Shown here: positions 1 to 7,016 of the stretch, in pieces | Layout: the number at the start of each line of letters is the position of its first letter | Position numbering within the stretch: position 1 is the stretch's first letter | Source: Comamonas_C sp026954015 | GTDB lineage: Bacteria; Pseudomonadota; Gammaproteobacteria; Burkholderiales; Burkholderiaceae_C | Assembly (NCBI GenBank): GCA_035063785.1 | Contig: JAPSFS010000015.1 | Location: 1 to 64,000 of the forward strand | Reading direction: 5' to 3' | DNA: 64,000 bases | Notes under the pieces: generated by a model | What the model was told of the DNA's origin: nothing | The model's input: the letters and a program-made list of their open reading frames with translations, nothing else | The model's database searches: none | Made by a program: the position numbers and the translations under genes

Positions 1-410
1 CTGAGTTCATCGCCCGCGACGGTCAGGAGCGCGCGGACGGGGGCCGTCAAGGAGGCAAGCGCAGGGTTGGTGCGGCCCGCAGGCGCAGCCGAGGACACGG
101 CCCTGCGCGCCTTGACGGCACCCGGCCGCGGGCTACAGTCGCGGACAAGGTGATGGAGTCAGGGAAGACGGCTGGACATGGCAACGGCCGCCTCGATATG
201 CAGACCGCACGGCAAGCGAAGCGCGCAGGCCCGAAGCTGGAAGCCGGGCCGGAGGCGTCAGGGATGTGGAAGGCTGGCGAATGCCAGTCCCGTAAGGGAT
301 GAGCGAACAGCGAACCTGGAGCAGCGCGGTCCGCGAAGCGGAGACGCACAAATTGCTCGTTTATTCTCTACGCTTGATATATGTGACTTGAACTCAATGA
401 CGAGAAGAAA
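1..410. repeat. Non-coding element DNA with long inverted homology to the right window end
   Basis: I see no convincing gene here. Roughly positions 1-263 match the reverse complement of about 63655-63918 with only scattered differences, so the same intergenic block occurs at both ends of the window in opposite orientation. Positions 222-263 also belong to a shorter repeat (GCGAAGCGCGCAGGCC followed by GCCGGAGGCGTCAG) seen again near 2548, 6827, 62640 and 63585. The block ends just before a lower-GC gene at 411. I read it as backbone intergenic DNA of an integrative element. Confidence 0.7.
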
Positions 411-1079
411 ATGAAGATGATGCACGCCAACGAGATTCGCGCAGGCGACGTTCTGCTTTGCTATAAAGATGCAAAAATCGACCCGGTTGGGAAGGGCATC
501 ACTCGCGTTACGGACAGCGAATACACGCACGCCGCAATTTGTATCGGACCTTGTGTCGCGGCAGAAGCAACGGTCTCAGGCGGCGTAGGCAAGGTTCAGA
601 TTGAAGACCTAATCAAACGCTACGATCATGTCGCAGTGTTCCGCCAACCCGATGCGTGGCGACCGCCAGAGCGCGTTCAAGCCATGAACGCTTTTGTAGA
701 TTCCATCGTGGCGTCCGGGGCGAAATACAACCTGCGCGACGTGGTGACTTTCAAGAAGAGAAGCGACGTTCACCAGCTTTCACTCACTGAACAGCTCCAT
801 GCGTTCTTCAATGGAACGTACACACCCGCACCTATCGAGAAAGGCCGCTATTTTTGTTCCGAGCTTGTAGCGAATTGCTTTGTCGTCACTGGATTCATAG
901 ACCCGAGCGCGGCCGTGATTTACAAGTCGAATGTCACATCGCCGGGTGCGTTGGGACGAGATCCCACGTTCGGAACTTTCTGCGGGTATGTTTCGAGTGT
1001 GCCGAATTACTCGGTGCCGGCTACGGATGAGTTTTTCAATCACTCAACATTTGATGAGATATTTGGCGGCGGCGCATAG
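411..1079 (+). CDS. YiiX/NlpC-P60-like permuted papain-fold hydrolase
   Basis: This 222-residue protein has the pattern of circularly permuted NlpC/P60 (YiiX/YebB-like) cysteine hydrolases. A GDVLLCY start lies near residue 12, a histidine at H40 in YTHAAICIG, and the likely nucleophile C149 in YFCSELVANC. Such proteins are thought to cut amide or thioester bonds in peptidoglycan, lipids or proteins; the substrate cannot be read here. There is no signal peptide or membrane segment. The start at 411 follows GAGAAGA. Its GC content is visibly lower than that of the neighbouring element genes, and it runs opposite to the backbone genes DUF2958 and radC, which suggests a separately acquired cargo gene. 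Confidence 0.7.
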   Translation: MKMMHANEIRAGDVLLCYKDAKIDPVGKGITRVTDSEYTHAAICIGPCVAAEATVSGGVGKVQIEDLIKRYDHVAVFRQPDAWRPPERVQAMNAFVDSIVASGAKYNLRDVVTFKKRSDVHQLSLTEQLHAFFNGTYTPAPIEKGRYFCSELVANCFVVTGFIDPSAAVIYKSNVTSPGALGRDPTFGTFCGYVSSVPNYSVPATDEFFNHSTFDEIFGGGA

Positions 1080-1151
1080 CCACGAACCGCTGCGTTGTCG
1101 GCTGACGGCGTTGAAGTGAAGTCTGATATTTGCTGCTGATGCAGGCGCCGC

Positions 1152-1191
1152 AAAAAGAAAAGAAAGCGCGTCACCCCGAAGGGCGACGCGC
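1152..1191 (-). terminator. Rho-independent terminator after DUF2958 gene
   Basis: Read on the minus strand, the stem GCGCGTC/GACGCGC (1166-1172 with 1185-1191) is followed by a T-rich run (1152-1165). It lies just past the stop at 1200. A similar G+C hairpin plus T-run follows the small gene in the right element at 63293-63327. Confidence 0.75.
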
Positions 1192-1199
1192 TTGCGAGG

Positions 1200-1550
1200 T
1201 CACACGATGACCCTTCCCGCCAGCCGCGCATCGCGCGCGTAGGCGCTCAACCGCTTCTCGGCGCGGAAGGACAAATCGCGCTCGATCAGCAGGCCCAGCC
1301 CGCCGCGCACCGTCGCCAGCTCGCCCAAACTGACCCAGCCGATTTCCGGCATTCCCAGGCCCAGGTCGCAAAGACCGAAGGCGTGGTCGTGGTCATCGGG
1401 ATCAATCTCGGTCAGCAGCCAGGTCGCGCCGGCATCTGGCGTGAACAGCTTGACCACGGGCGCCGGATCGAAGTCCGGGTTCTCCAAGGATTCGCGGCCG
1501 TTGGCCAGCAGCATGATGTGCTGCTCGTCGGTGATGAGTGCGTTGTTCAT
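1200..1550 (-). CDS. DUF2958 domain protein, element backbone
   Basis: This 116-residue protein matches what I recall of the DUF2958 family. It opens with LITDEQHIMLLANGRE, then has a DPAPVVKLFTPDAGATWLLTE core, then DPDDHDHAFGLCDLGLG and a C-terminal VSLGELATVRGG stretch with an ERDLSF segment. The family is common on integrative and conjugative elements and its biochemical role is unknown. The gene is preceded by a long repeated leader (about 1565-1715) shared with the radC-like gene and with a gene in the right element, and followed by a hairpin terminator, so it appears to be a single-gene transcription unit. Confidence 0.8.
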   Translation of the reverse strand: MNNALITDEQHIMLLANGRESLENPDFDPAPVVKLFTPDAGATWLLTEIDPDDHDHAFGLCDLGLGMPEIGWVSLGELATVRGGLGLLIERDLSFRAEKRLSAYARDARLAGRVIV

Positions 1551-1564
1551 GGTGAACTCCTGAA

Positions 1565-1715
1565 AGGTTGCCGGGCGGAATTGCCCGACCCTTCCGGGGC
1601 ACGGCGCAGCGCAAGCAGTCAGGGGTCAACGACGGCCGCCAGGACGCAAGCGCCAACGGCGCGCTGCCCTTGACGGCGAGAACGCCGTGGCACGATGAAG
1701 GAACAGCAAGACCGC
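1565..1715 (-). promoter_or_regulatory. Repeated leader, copy 1 (upstream of DUF2958)
   Basis: The block lies directly upstream of the DUF2958 start, in the same orientation as the gene. It shares these segments with copies near 2359, 6674 and 62720: GCGCAGCGCAAGCAGTCAGG, GACGGCCGCCAGGACGCAAG, the hairpin GACGGCGAGAACGCCGT, and AACAGCAAGACCGCC. The inverted repeat ACGGCG-TTCT-CGCCGT and a GGGC/GCCC pair around AATTCC near the gene start suggest a structured 5' leader or protein-binding region. What it binds is unknown. Confidence 0.65.
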
Positions 1716-1805
1716 CTCCCTCGCACCCCCCAAGCACACCGGCTTTCGGCAAAGTACGTAGCACGCGCAGGCCCGCGAGGGCCGGAGTTGCCCACCGGGC
1801 ACAGC

Positions 1806-1826
1806 AAAAAGGGGGCCGAAGCCCCC
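1806..1826 (-). terminator. Rho-independent terminator after radC-like gene
   Basis: On the minus strand GGGGGC-TTCG-GCCCCC is followed by five T residues. This is a UUCG-capped terminator placed five bases beyond the radC-like stop at 1831. Confidence 0.9.
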
Positions 1827-1830
1827 TTGG

Positions 1831-2340
1831 TCAGATCAGGCCGCGTTCGGCGAAGGACGTAGTGCTGTCGCCCGCCACGATGATGTGATCCAGCGTGCGG
1901 ACATCCACCAGCGCCAGCGCCTCCTTGAGCCGCTGGGTCAGTGCCTTGTCAGCGCCACTCGGCTCTGGATTGCCGCTCGGGTGGTTGTGCGAAACGATGA
2001 CCGCCGCCGCGTTGAGCCGGAGCGCCTCCTTGACCAGCTCGCGCGGATACACCGATGCGCTGTCGATGGTGCCGCGGAACATCTCCGCGTACTCGATCAG
2101 GCGATGCTGCGTATCGAGGAACAGCACCGCGAACACTTCGTGCTCGAAGCCAGCCAGCTTGGCGCGCAGGTACTCCTTGACTGCCGCCGGCGAACTGAAC
2201 GAGGCACCACGCTGCATCTTCTGCTCGATGGCGTGGCGCGCGGCCTCCAAAATCTGGTCTGCCGTCGCCAGCAGGTAGCGGCCCTGTGCGTCACGCACCA
2301 TCAGCGAGGCATCGAACGAGGAAAAGGACAGTTGCGACAT
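1831..2340 (-). CDS. radC: RadC-like JAMM/MPN domain protein
   Basis: This 169-residue protein carries the RadC/JAB signature HNHPSGNPEPSGAD, giving metal ligands H118, H120 and D131, with an upstream acidic residue in FEHEVFAVLFLD. It lacks the N-terminal helix-hairpin-helix region of chromosomal RadC and so belongs to the shorter element-borne form. Despite the name, a role in DNA repair is not established; these proteins are frequent on conjugative and integrative elements and phage-like islands. It is a single transcription unit with a long repeated leader upstream and its own UUCG terminator. Confidence 0.9.
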   Translation of the reverse strand: MSQLSFSSFDASLMVRDAQGRYLLATADQILEAARHAIEQKMQRGASFSSPAAVKEYLRAKLAGFEHEVFAVLFLDTQHRLIEYAEMFRGTIDSASVYPRELVKEALRLNAAAVIVSHNHPSGNPEPSGADKALTQRLKEALALVDVRTLDHIIVAGDSTTSFAERGLI

Positions 2341-2358
2341 GATCGTGCTCCGGTTGCT

Positions 2359-2510
2359 CGGGCGGAATTGCCCGGAACCGTGGCCAGCACGGCGCAGCGC
2401 AAGCAGTCAGGGGTCGCAGACGGCCGCCAGGACGCAAGCGCGCACAAGCGCGCGCCGCCCTTGACGGCGAGAACGCCGTGATACGGTGAAGGGAACAGCA
2501 AGACCGCCCA
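2359..2510 (-). promoter_or_regulatory. Repeated leader, copy 2 (upstream of radC)
   Basis: This is the best-preserved copy of the leader repeat. It contains GGGCGGAATTGCCCGGAACC, GTGGCCAGCACGGCGCAGCG, GACGGCCGCCAGGACGCAAG, the GACGGCGAGAACGCCGT hairpin and GGGAACAGCAAGACCGCC. It sits 18 bases before the radC start and in the gene's orientation, the same geometry as copies 1 and 4. Confidence 0.65.
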
Positions 2511-2547
2511 CACCCCGCCCACTGCACACAGTCGGCTTTTGGGGCAA

Positions 2548-2647
2548 GCGGAGCGCGCAGGCCCTCAAGGGCCGGAGGCGTCAGGGATCAAGCCGGATGG
2601 CCGCGATTCGGCACGAAGCGCGGGGCGCAGCCCGCGAGCCCGACGGC
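2548..2647. repeat. Second intergenic repeat of the element
   Basis: A block beginning AAGCGGAGCGCGCAGGCC, then GGCCGGAGGCGTCAGGGAT and a section ending GAGCCCGACGGCGG, recurs as its reverse complement at about 62566-62693 beside the IetAS module. A diverged form lies at 6827-6925. It always adjoins the leader repeat on the side away from the backbone gene and marks the junction between backbone and cargo. Confidence 0.6.
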
Positions 2648-2695
2648 GGTACGCCGGTACGCCGGTACGCCGGGACGCCGGGACGCCGGGACGCC
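2648..2695. repeat. Six-copy 8-bp tandem repeat
   Basis: Six exact-length octamers occur in a row: three of GGTACGCC phase (GTACGCCG) followed by three of GGGACGCC phase (GGACGCCG). The array sits at the edge of the second intergenic repeat, just before the arsenic operon promoter, and is absent from the homologous stretch in the right element. It looks like slippage expansion. Confidence 0.85.
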
Positions 2696-2718
2696 ATGCA
2701 GTTCTGCCTACTGATGAC

Positions 2719-2757
2719 TTGCACAATGATTCAATAAATGTTGTATTATCGAATAAT
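2719..2757 (+). promoter_or_regulatory. Putative arsR promoter and operator
   Basis: TTGCAC (2719-2724) and TATTAT (2744-2749) make a plausible -35/-10 pair with a long 19-base spacer. An imperfect dyad ATTAT-CGA-ATAAT (2745-2757) overlaps the -10 element and the first bases of the arsR start codon, as expected of an autoregulated ArsR operator. The AT-rich patch stands out from the GC-rich surroundings. Confidence 0.5.
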
Positions 2758-3085
2758 GAACGAGACCCAAGCTGTTTCCGCCCTGAGTGCCTTGGCCCAT
2801 GCCCAGCGTCTGCGCGTGTTCCGCGCCCTGGTCGTCGCCGGCCCCGAGGGTTTGACGCCCAGCATCCTGGCCGACCAGCTCGACGTGGCCCGCAACACCC
2901 TGTCCTTCCATCTGAAGGAGCTGGCGCACGCCGGCCTCGTCACGATCGAGCAGCAGGGCCGCAACCTGATCTACCGCGCCGAGTACAGCCGCATGAACGG
3001 CCTGATCGGCTACCTGACCGAGCACTGCTGCCAGGGCGGCGTGTGCGAGGTCAGCCCGTCTTCCGCCATCTGCACCACCTGCTGA
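2756..3085 (+). CDS. arsR: ArsR/SmtB-family arsenite-responsive repressor
   Basis: This 109-residue winged-helix repressor heads the arsenic operon. A helix-turn-helix region spans about residues 35-60 (TPSILADQLDVARNTLSFHLKELAHAG). The likely As(III)-sensing cysteines are near the C-terminus (C91, C92 and C97 in CCQGGVC, with C106 and C109 at the very end). That placement resembles the ArsR branch with C-terminal thiolates rather than the classical CxC on the DNA-recognition helix. I chose the ATG at 2756 because it gives the usual MNETQAV start. The gene is followed by arsI after an 11-base gap. Confidence 0.93.
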   Translation: MNETQAVSALSALAHAQRLRVFRALVVAGPEGLTPSILADQLDVARNTLSFHLKELAHAGLVTIEQQGRNLIYRAEYSRMNGLIGYLTEHCCQGGVCEVSPSSAICTTC

Positions 3086-3096
3086 AAGGACTTCCC

Positions 3097-3558
3097 ATGA
3101 AACGCTTCCACGTCCACCTGAACGTCGATGACCTGAACCGCAGCATCGGCTTCTATTCCCAACTGTTCGCCGCGCAGCCCGCGCGCACCGAGAGCGACTA
3201 CGCGAAGTGGATGCTCGAAGACCCGCCGGTCAACTTCGCCATCTCCACGCGCGGCGGCAAGCCGGGCATCGACCACCTGGGCATCCAGACCGACGATGCC
3301 GAGGAACTGGCTGGCCTGAAGGCCCGCGCGCAGGCCGCCGACATGGCACTGCTCGACGAAGGCACCACGACCTGCTGCTACGCGCGCAGCGAGAAGCACT
3401 GGATCACCGACCCGCAAGGTGTGGCCTGGGAGCATTTCCACACGCTGGGCAACATCCCCGTCTTCAACGAAGCATCCCAGCCCGCAAGCGGCGCCGCTGC
3501 GGCGTGCTGCGCGCCAAGCGATGGCCGCGCCGCGAAGCCCGCTGCATCTTGCTGCTGA
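3097..3558 (+). CDS. arsI: ArsI-type C-As lyase / CadI-like VOC dioxygenase
   Basis: This 153-residue VOC-fold protein fits ArsI, the Fe(II)-dependent enzyme that cleaves the carbon-arsenic bond of trivalent methylated and aromatic arsenicals. Candidate metal ligands are H5, H60 and E112, and the vicinal substrate-binding pair is C93-C94 in TTTCCYARSEKHW. The alternative annotation, cadmium-inducible CadI, belongs to the same family; the cysteine pair and operon position favour ArsI. A cysteine-bearing tail (C137, C138, C152, C153) extends beyond the fold. It is followed by arsC after 12 bases. Confidence 0.85.
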   Translation: MKRFHVHLNVDDLNRSIGFYSQLFAAQPARTESDYAKWMLEDPPVNFAISTRGGKPGIDHLGIQTDDAEELAGLKARAQAADMALLDEGTTTCCYARSEKHWITDPQGVAWEHFHTLGNIPVFNEASQPASGAAAACCAPSDGRAAKPAASCC

Positions 3559-3570
3559 CGCGAGGCACGC

Positions 3571-4068
3571 ATGACGACTGAAGCCACCTACAACGCGCTG
3601 TTCATCTGCACGGGCAATTCGGCGCGTTCGATCCTCGCCGAAGGCATCCTCAACGAGCTGGGCAAGGGCCGGTTTCACGCCTGGTCGGCGGGCAGCCATC
3701 CCAAGGGCGAAGTCCATCCGCTGGCGCTCGCCACGCTGGAGCGCCTGCATCTGCCGGCGACCGGCTACCGCAGCAAGAGCTGGGACGAGTTCGTGGCGCC
3801 GGATGCGCCGGTGTTCGATTTCATCTTCACCGTCTGCGACAACGCCGCCGGTGAGGCGTGCCCGCTGTGGCCGGGCGAGCCGGTATCGGCCCATTGGGGC
3901 GTGCCCGACCCAGCGGCCGTCGAAGGCACGGAGGAACAGCAGCGCAAAGCGTTCACGGACGCCGCGATCACGCTGCGCCGGCGCATCGAGCTGTTCCTGT
4001 CGCTGCCCCTGAAAAGTCTCGATGCCATGTCCTTGCAGCGCGAGCTGCGCGACATTGGCCGCCAGTGA
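3571..4068 (+). CDS. arsC: Arsenate reductase, low-molecular-weight phosphatase type
   Basis: This 165-residue protein has the LMW protein-tyrosine-phosphatase P-loop CTGNSARS near the N-terminus (C13-S20). It then has a SAGSHPKGEVHPLA segment and a later DPAAVEG loop that can supply the general acid. It probably reduces arsenate to arsenite using thioredoxin- or mycothiol/glutaredoxin-type electron donors; the donor cannot be decided here. It differs entirely from the second arsenate reductase at the operon's end, so the operon has two unrelated reductases. It starts 12 bases after arsI. Confidence 0.9.
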   Translation: MTTEATYNALFICTGNSARSILAEGILNELGKGRFHAWSAGSHPKGEVHPLALATLERLHLPATGYRSKSWDEFVAPDAPVFDFIFTVCDNAAGEACPLWPGEPVSAHWGVPDPAAVEGTEEQQRKAFTDAAITLRRRIELFLSLPLKSLDAMSLQRELRDIGRQ

Positions 4069-4078
4069 GGCCAGCACG

Positions 4079-5173
4079 ATGACCGCAGGAGCCGATACCG
4101 CCGGCCGCGCGCCGGCGGCGCCCGCCATGAGCGTCTTCGAGCGCTACCTGACCGTGTGGGTGCTGCTGTGCATCGTCGCGGGCATCGCCCTGGGCCAGCT
4201 CGCGCCCGGCGCGTTCCAGGCCGTCGGCCGCATGGAAGTGGCCCAGGTCAATCTGCCGGTCGGCCTGCTGATCTGGATCATGGTGATCCCGATGTTGCTC
4301 AAGGTGGACTTCGGCGCACTCGGCCAGGTGCGCCAGCACTGGCGCGGCATCGGCGTGACGCTGTTCGTCAACTGGGCCGTCAAGCCGTTCTCGATGGCGC
4401 TGCTGGCCTGGCTGTTCATCCGCCAGGTCTTCGCCGACTGGCTTCCGGCCGACCAGCTCGACAGCTACGTCGCCGGCCTGATCCTGCTGGCCGCCGCACC
4501 TTGCACGGCGATGGTGTTCGTCTGGAGCCGGCTGACCGGCGGCGATCCGATGTTCACTCTGTCGCAGGTGGCGCTGAACGACACCATCATGGTCTTCGCC
4601 TTTGCGCCCCTCGTCGGGCTGCTGCTCGGGTTGTCGGCCATCATCGTGCCCTGGGACACGCTGCTGACCTCGGTGGTGCTCTACATCGTCATCCCGGTCA
4701 TCATCGCGCAGGTGTGGCGCCGAGCGCTGCTGCGTCAGGGCCAGGCGGCGTTCGACCGCGCGCTGGCGCGCATCGGTCCACTGTCGATCGCGGCGCTGCT
4801 GCTGACGCTGGTGCTGCTGTTCGCCTTCCAGGGCCAAGCCATCCTGCAGCAGCCGCTGGTGATCGCCATGCTGGCGGTGCCGATCCTTATCCAGGTGTTC
4901 TTCAATTCCGGCCTGGCCTACTGGCTCAACCGCAAGGTGGGCGAGAAGCACAGCATTGCCGGCCCCTCGGCGCTGATCGGCGCGAGCAACTTCTTCGAGT
5001 TGGCCGTGGCAGCGGCCATCAGCCTGTTCGGCTTCCACTCCGGCGCTGCGCTGGCCACCGTGGTCGGCGTGCTGATCGAGGTGCCGGTGATGCTGCTGGT
5101 CGTGCGCCTGGTCAACCGATCTCGTGGCTGGTACGAACAGGCCCCGCGCAACGCAGCGAGACATCCGGCATGA
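4079..5173 (+). CDS. acr3: ACR3-family arsenite efflux permease
   Basis: This 364-residue integral membrane protein with about ten hydrophobic segments matches the ACR3 (BART superfamily) arsenite exporter. The conserved cysteine lies in LLAAAPCTAMVFVWS (C142), and the IGASNFFELA motif lies in the later half. It exports As(III) made by the two reductases across the inner membrane using the proton motive force. The ATG at 4079 was chosen as it follows the arsC stop by ten bases. Its stop overlaps the next start (ATGA at 5170-5173), so the two are translationally coupled. Confidence 0.95.
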   Translation: MTAGADTAGRAPAAPAMSVFERYLTVWVLLCIVAGIALGQLAPGAFQAVGRMEVAQVNLPVGLLIWIMVIPMLLKVDFGALGQVRQHWRGIGVTLFVNWAVKPFSMALLAWLFIRQVFADWLPADQLDSYVAGLILLAAAPCTAMVFVWSRLTGGDPMFTLSQVALNDTIMVFAFAPLVGLLLGLSAIIVPWDTLLTSVVLYIVIPVIIAQVWRRALLRQGQAAFDRALARIGPLSIAALLLTLVLLFAFQGQAILQQPLVIAMLAVPILIQVFFNSGLAYWLNRKVGEKHSIAGPSALIGASNFFELAVAAAISLFGFHSGAALATVVGVLIEVPVMLLVVRLVNRSRGWYEQAPRNAARHPA

Positions 5174-6000
5174 GTATCGTCACGATCTATCACAACCCGG
5201 ATTGCGGCACGTCGCGCAACACGCTGGCACTGATCCGTGCAAGCGGCATCGAGCCCACGATCATCGAGTACCTGAAAGCGCCGCCTGACCGGGAAATCCT
5301 GAAGGCACTGATCGCGCGGATGGGCATGCGCGTGCGGGATGTGCTGCGCGTCAAGGGCACGCCCTACAAGGAATTGGGCCTGGACGCCATGCATTGGAGC
5401 GACGACCAGTTGATCGACCAGATGCTGGCGCACCCGATCCTCATCAATCGGCCCATCGTGGTGTCTGCGCTGGGTGTGCGGCTGTGCCGTCCTTCGGACA
5501 TTGTGGTCGAGCTGTTGCCGCAGCGGCAGGCAGGCGAGATCCGCAAAGAGGACGGCACGCTGCTCCTCATAGACGCGCCAATCGCCGGCGGCGATCCCGA
5601 CCTTGCCCTGGCGCTGCAGGGGGCCGGGCTTCCCACGGATGACTTGACCGAGCCGGGACGCCGATTCTTCGCCTATGTCACGGTGTCAGGGGAGCGCGTG
5701 GGCTTTGGTGGCTTCGAGCGCATGGGCCAGAACGTGCTGGTGCGCTCCTTGGTGGTACTGCCGCAAGCGCGCCATCGCGGCATCGGCGGCGGCATGCTCG
5801 CGCTGCTGCTGCGCCGCGCCTTCGACGAAGGGGGGCGCGAAGCCTGGTTGCTGACCACGACGGCCGCGCCGTTCTTCGAGCGCGCGGGCTTCAAGCCGAT
5901 GGAGCGTACAAGCGCACCGGCTTCAGTACCGGCGACGCGGCAGGCTGCGAACTTGTGTCCTGCCAGCGCGGCGTTGCTTAGGCGGTCGATCCATCTGTAG
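5170..6000 (+). CDS. ArsC (glutaredoxin type) fused to ArsN-like GNAT acetyltransferase
   Basis: This 276-residue protein joins two resistance enzymes. Residues 1 to about 137 are a glutaredoxin-dependent arsenate reductase, with catalytic C12 in HNPDCGTSRNTL and RPIVVSALGVRLCRP. Residues about 140-276 are a GNAT fold with the acetyl-CoA loop QARHRGIGGG near residue 200 and FFERAGFKPMERTSAP near the end, resembling ArsN proteins that acetylate amino-acid arsenicals such as arsinothricin. The ATGA overlap couples it to acr3. The last residues (LLRRSIHL) look replaced compared with what I recall of ArsN2 tails, and the stop abuts the DUF1016 remnant, so the 3' end may have been set by the insertion junction. 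Confidence 0.85.
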   Translation: MSIVTIYHNPDCGTSRNTLALIRASGIEPTIIEYLKAPPDREILKALIARMGMRVRDVLRVKGTPYKELGLDAMHWSDDQLIDQMLAHPILINRPIVVSALGVRLCRPSDIVVELLPQRQAGEIRKEDGTLLLIDAPIAGGDPDLALALQGAGLPTDDLTEPGRRFFAYVTVSGERVGFGGFERMGQNVLVRSLVVLPQARHRGIGGGMLALLLRRAFDEGGREAWLLTTTAAPFFERAGFKPMERTSAPASVPATRQAANLCPASAALLRRSIHL

Positions 6001-6002
6001 TG

Positions 6003-6352
6003 CAGAAGGGCGAATTTCCGAGGACACTGTCTCGGATTTCTCGGCGGGCAGCCCGTTCCCCGATTTCCGAGACAGTGCCTCGGAAATCACAGGCCGGGGG
6101 TATGCGGCGAAGAACCGCCGCATGTTCTCCAGATTGTCCGGGCTGAACCCGCGACCGAAGCGCACGGTCAGGTCGGCGGACAGCCGGGCAATCAACTGTT
6201 CGCCATATCCCGCGCGACGCTTGCCCTGTTGCTCGGCCTCCACGATGCGGCGGCCAATCTCTCAATAGCTGGCCGTCATGCCGTCGTGGATGCCGGCGTA
6301 GCCGGCAGGCAGGGGCGGCACCTTTTACTGCTTTGGGCATCCGGGCGCTCAT
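6003..6352 (-). pseudogene. Broken DUF1016 (YhcG-like) N-terminal remnant
   Basis: The minus strand encodes a degraded DUF1016 protein. The start MSARMPKAVKGAAPA at 6352 is followed by a frameshift. The homologous reading then continues as AGIHDGMTASY, hits a TGA where the family has tryptophan, and resumes with EIGRRIVEAEQQGKRRAGYG and LSADLTVRFGRGFS. It stops near the end of the arsenic operon with the nuclease-like C-terminal half missing. Its ATG would have overlapped the stop of the truncated integrase (ATGA) if that gene's own frameshift is repaired. DUF1016 proteins are PDDEXK-nuclease-like and of uncertain function. Confidence 0.8.
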
Positions 6353-6672
6353 GTCGTGGCCTCCTGGGGCTGGCGCTGCCGCGCCTTCGTGATGGTCTGG
6401 CGCCGGGGGTCGCCACCAGCTCGGCCGCCTGGCGCACAGGATTGTCCTCGGTGTGGACGTAGCGCATGAACATAGCCACGGTCTTGTGCGCTGTCAGCGC
6501 CATGCCGACCTTGAGCGGCACGCCCGAATTGGCAATGTCCGTCGCCGAGCGGTGGCGGATGCCGTGGGTGCCGACCTTCGGCACACCGGCACGGTCAAGG
6601 ATGCGCCGCCACGCCTGATAGTAGGAGTGGAGGCTTAACGGCTTCTTGTGATCGAGGATCGCGGGGCAACCG
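6276..6672 (-). pseudogene. Truncated tyrosine integrase, C-terminal part
   Basis: This is the C-terminal third of a phage-type integrase closely related to the intact one at 13086-14288. It reads CPAILDHKKPLSLHSYYQAW and then GTHGIRHRSATDIANSG, followed by LTAHKTVAMFMRYVH with the nucleophilic tyrosine. The N-terminal and arm-binding domains are gone: homology starts abruptly at about 6672, where leader-repeat copy 3 begins. A frameshift near GACCCCCGG alters the last residues; undoing it restores an ending QEATT whose stop overlaps the DUF1016 start. It is a relic of an older integration module. Confidence 0.85.
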
Positions 6673-6673
6673 G

Positions 6674-6798
6674 GCCCAGCACGGCGCAGCGCAAGCTGTC
6701 ACAGGGTCGAAGACGGCCACGGCCGCAAGCGCCGAAGGCGCGAGGCCCTTGACGGCGAGAACGCCGTGGTACGGTGTAGGGACAGCAAGACCGTCTCC
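6674..6798 (-). repeat. Repeated leader, copy 3 (no gene attached)
   Basis: This diverged copy of the leader repeat holds CAGCACGGCGCAGCGCAAGC, GACGGCCACGGCCGCAAGCG, the conserved GACGGCGAGAACGCCGT hairpin and ACAGCAAGACCGTCTCC. Unlike the other copies it is fused at its gene-proximal side to the truncated integrase instead of a start codon, so it marks a recombination junction. Together with copy 2 it bounds the 4.2-kb arsenic segment as direct repeats. Confidence 0.65.
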
Positions 6799-6826
6799 AT
6801 GCGACGCATGAACTCTGGCAAGCGGA

Positions 6827-6925
6827 GCGCGCAGGCCTGTCCAGGCCGGAGGCGTCAGCGATGGACGCCCGTAGGGGCGAGACGCCAACGGTGGCTCGAT
6901 GCGAAGTACGACAGCGCGGCCCATT
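6827..6925. repeat. Second intergenic repeat, diverged copy
   Basis: The stretch starts AAGCGGAGCGCGCAGGCC and contains GGCCGGAGGCGTCAGCGAT, then GGGGCGAGACGCC and GGCTCGATGCG. It matches the reverse complement of about 63575-63710. Lower-GC cargo DNA begins right after it (about 6930). The remaining stretch to the start at 7017 holds no other gene. Confidence 0.6.
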
Positions 6926-7016
6926 CGGGGACGCCCCAAAATCGGGTATCTTTAGAAACAACAGATTCCCGTATTGGGTCTCGCTTGGTTAGAACACTGC
7001 CATTGCAAGGAACGGC

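Noticed and set aside
1831..2340. RadC as a repair gene
   Set aside because: It is the short element-borne form lacking the helix-hairpin-helix part; a repair function for this family is not established.
2648..2695. CRISPR array
   Set aside because: Units are eight bases, contiguous and without spacers; no cas gene is in the window.
4156..5169. Long open frame running across acr3 into the ArsC-ArsN gene
   Set aside because: Before 5170 it is an out-of-frame shadow of acr3 with arginine- and proline-rich low-complexity translation.
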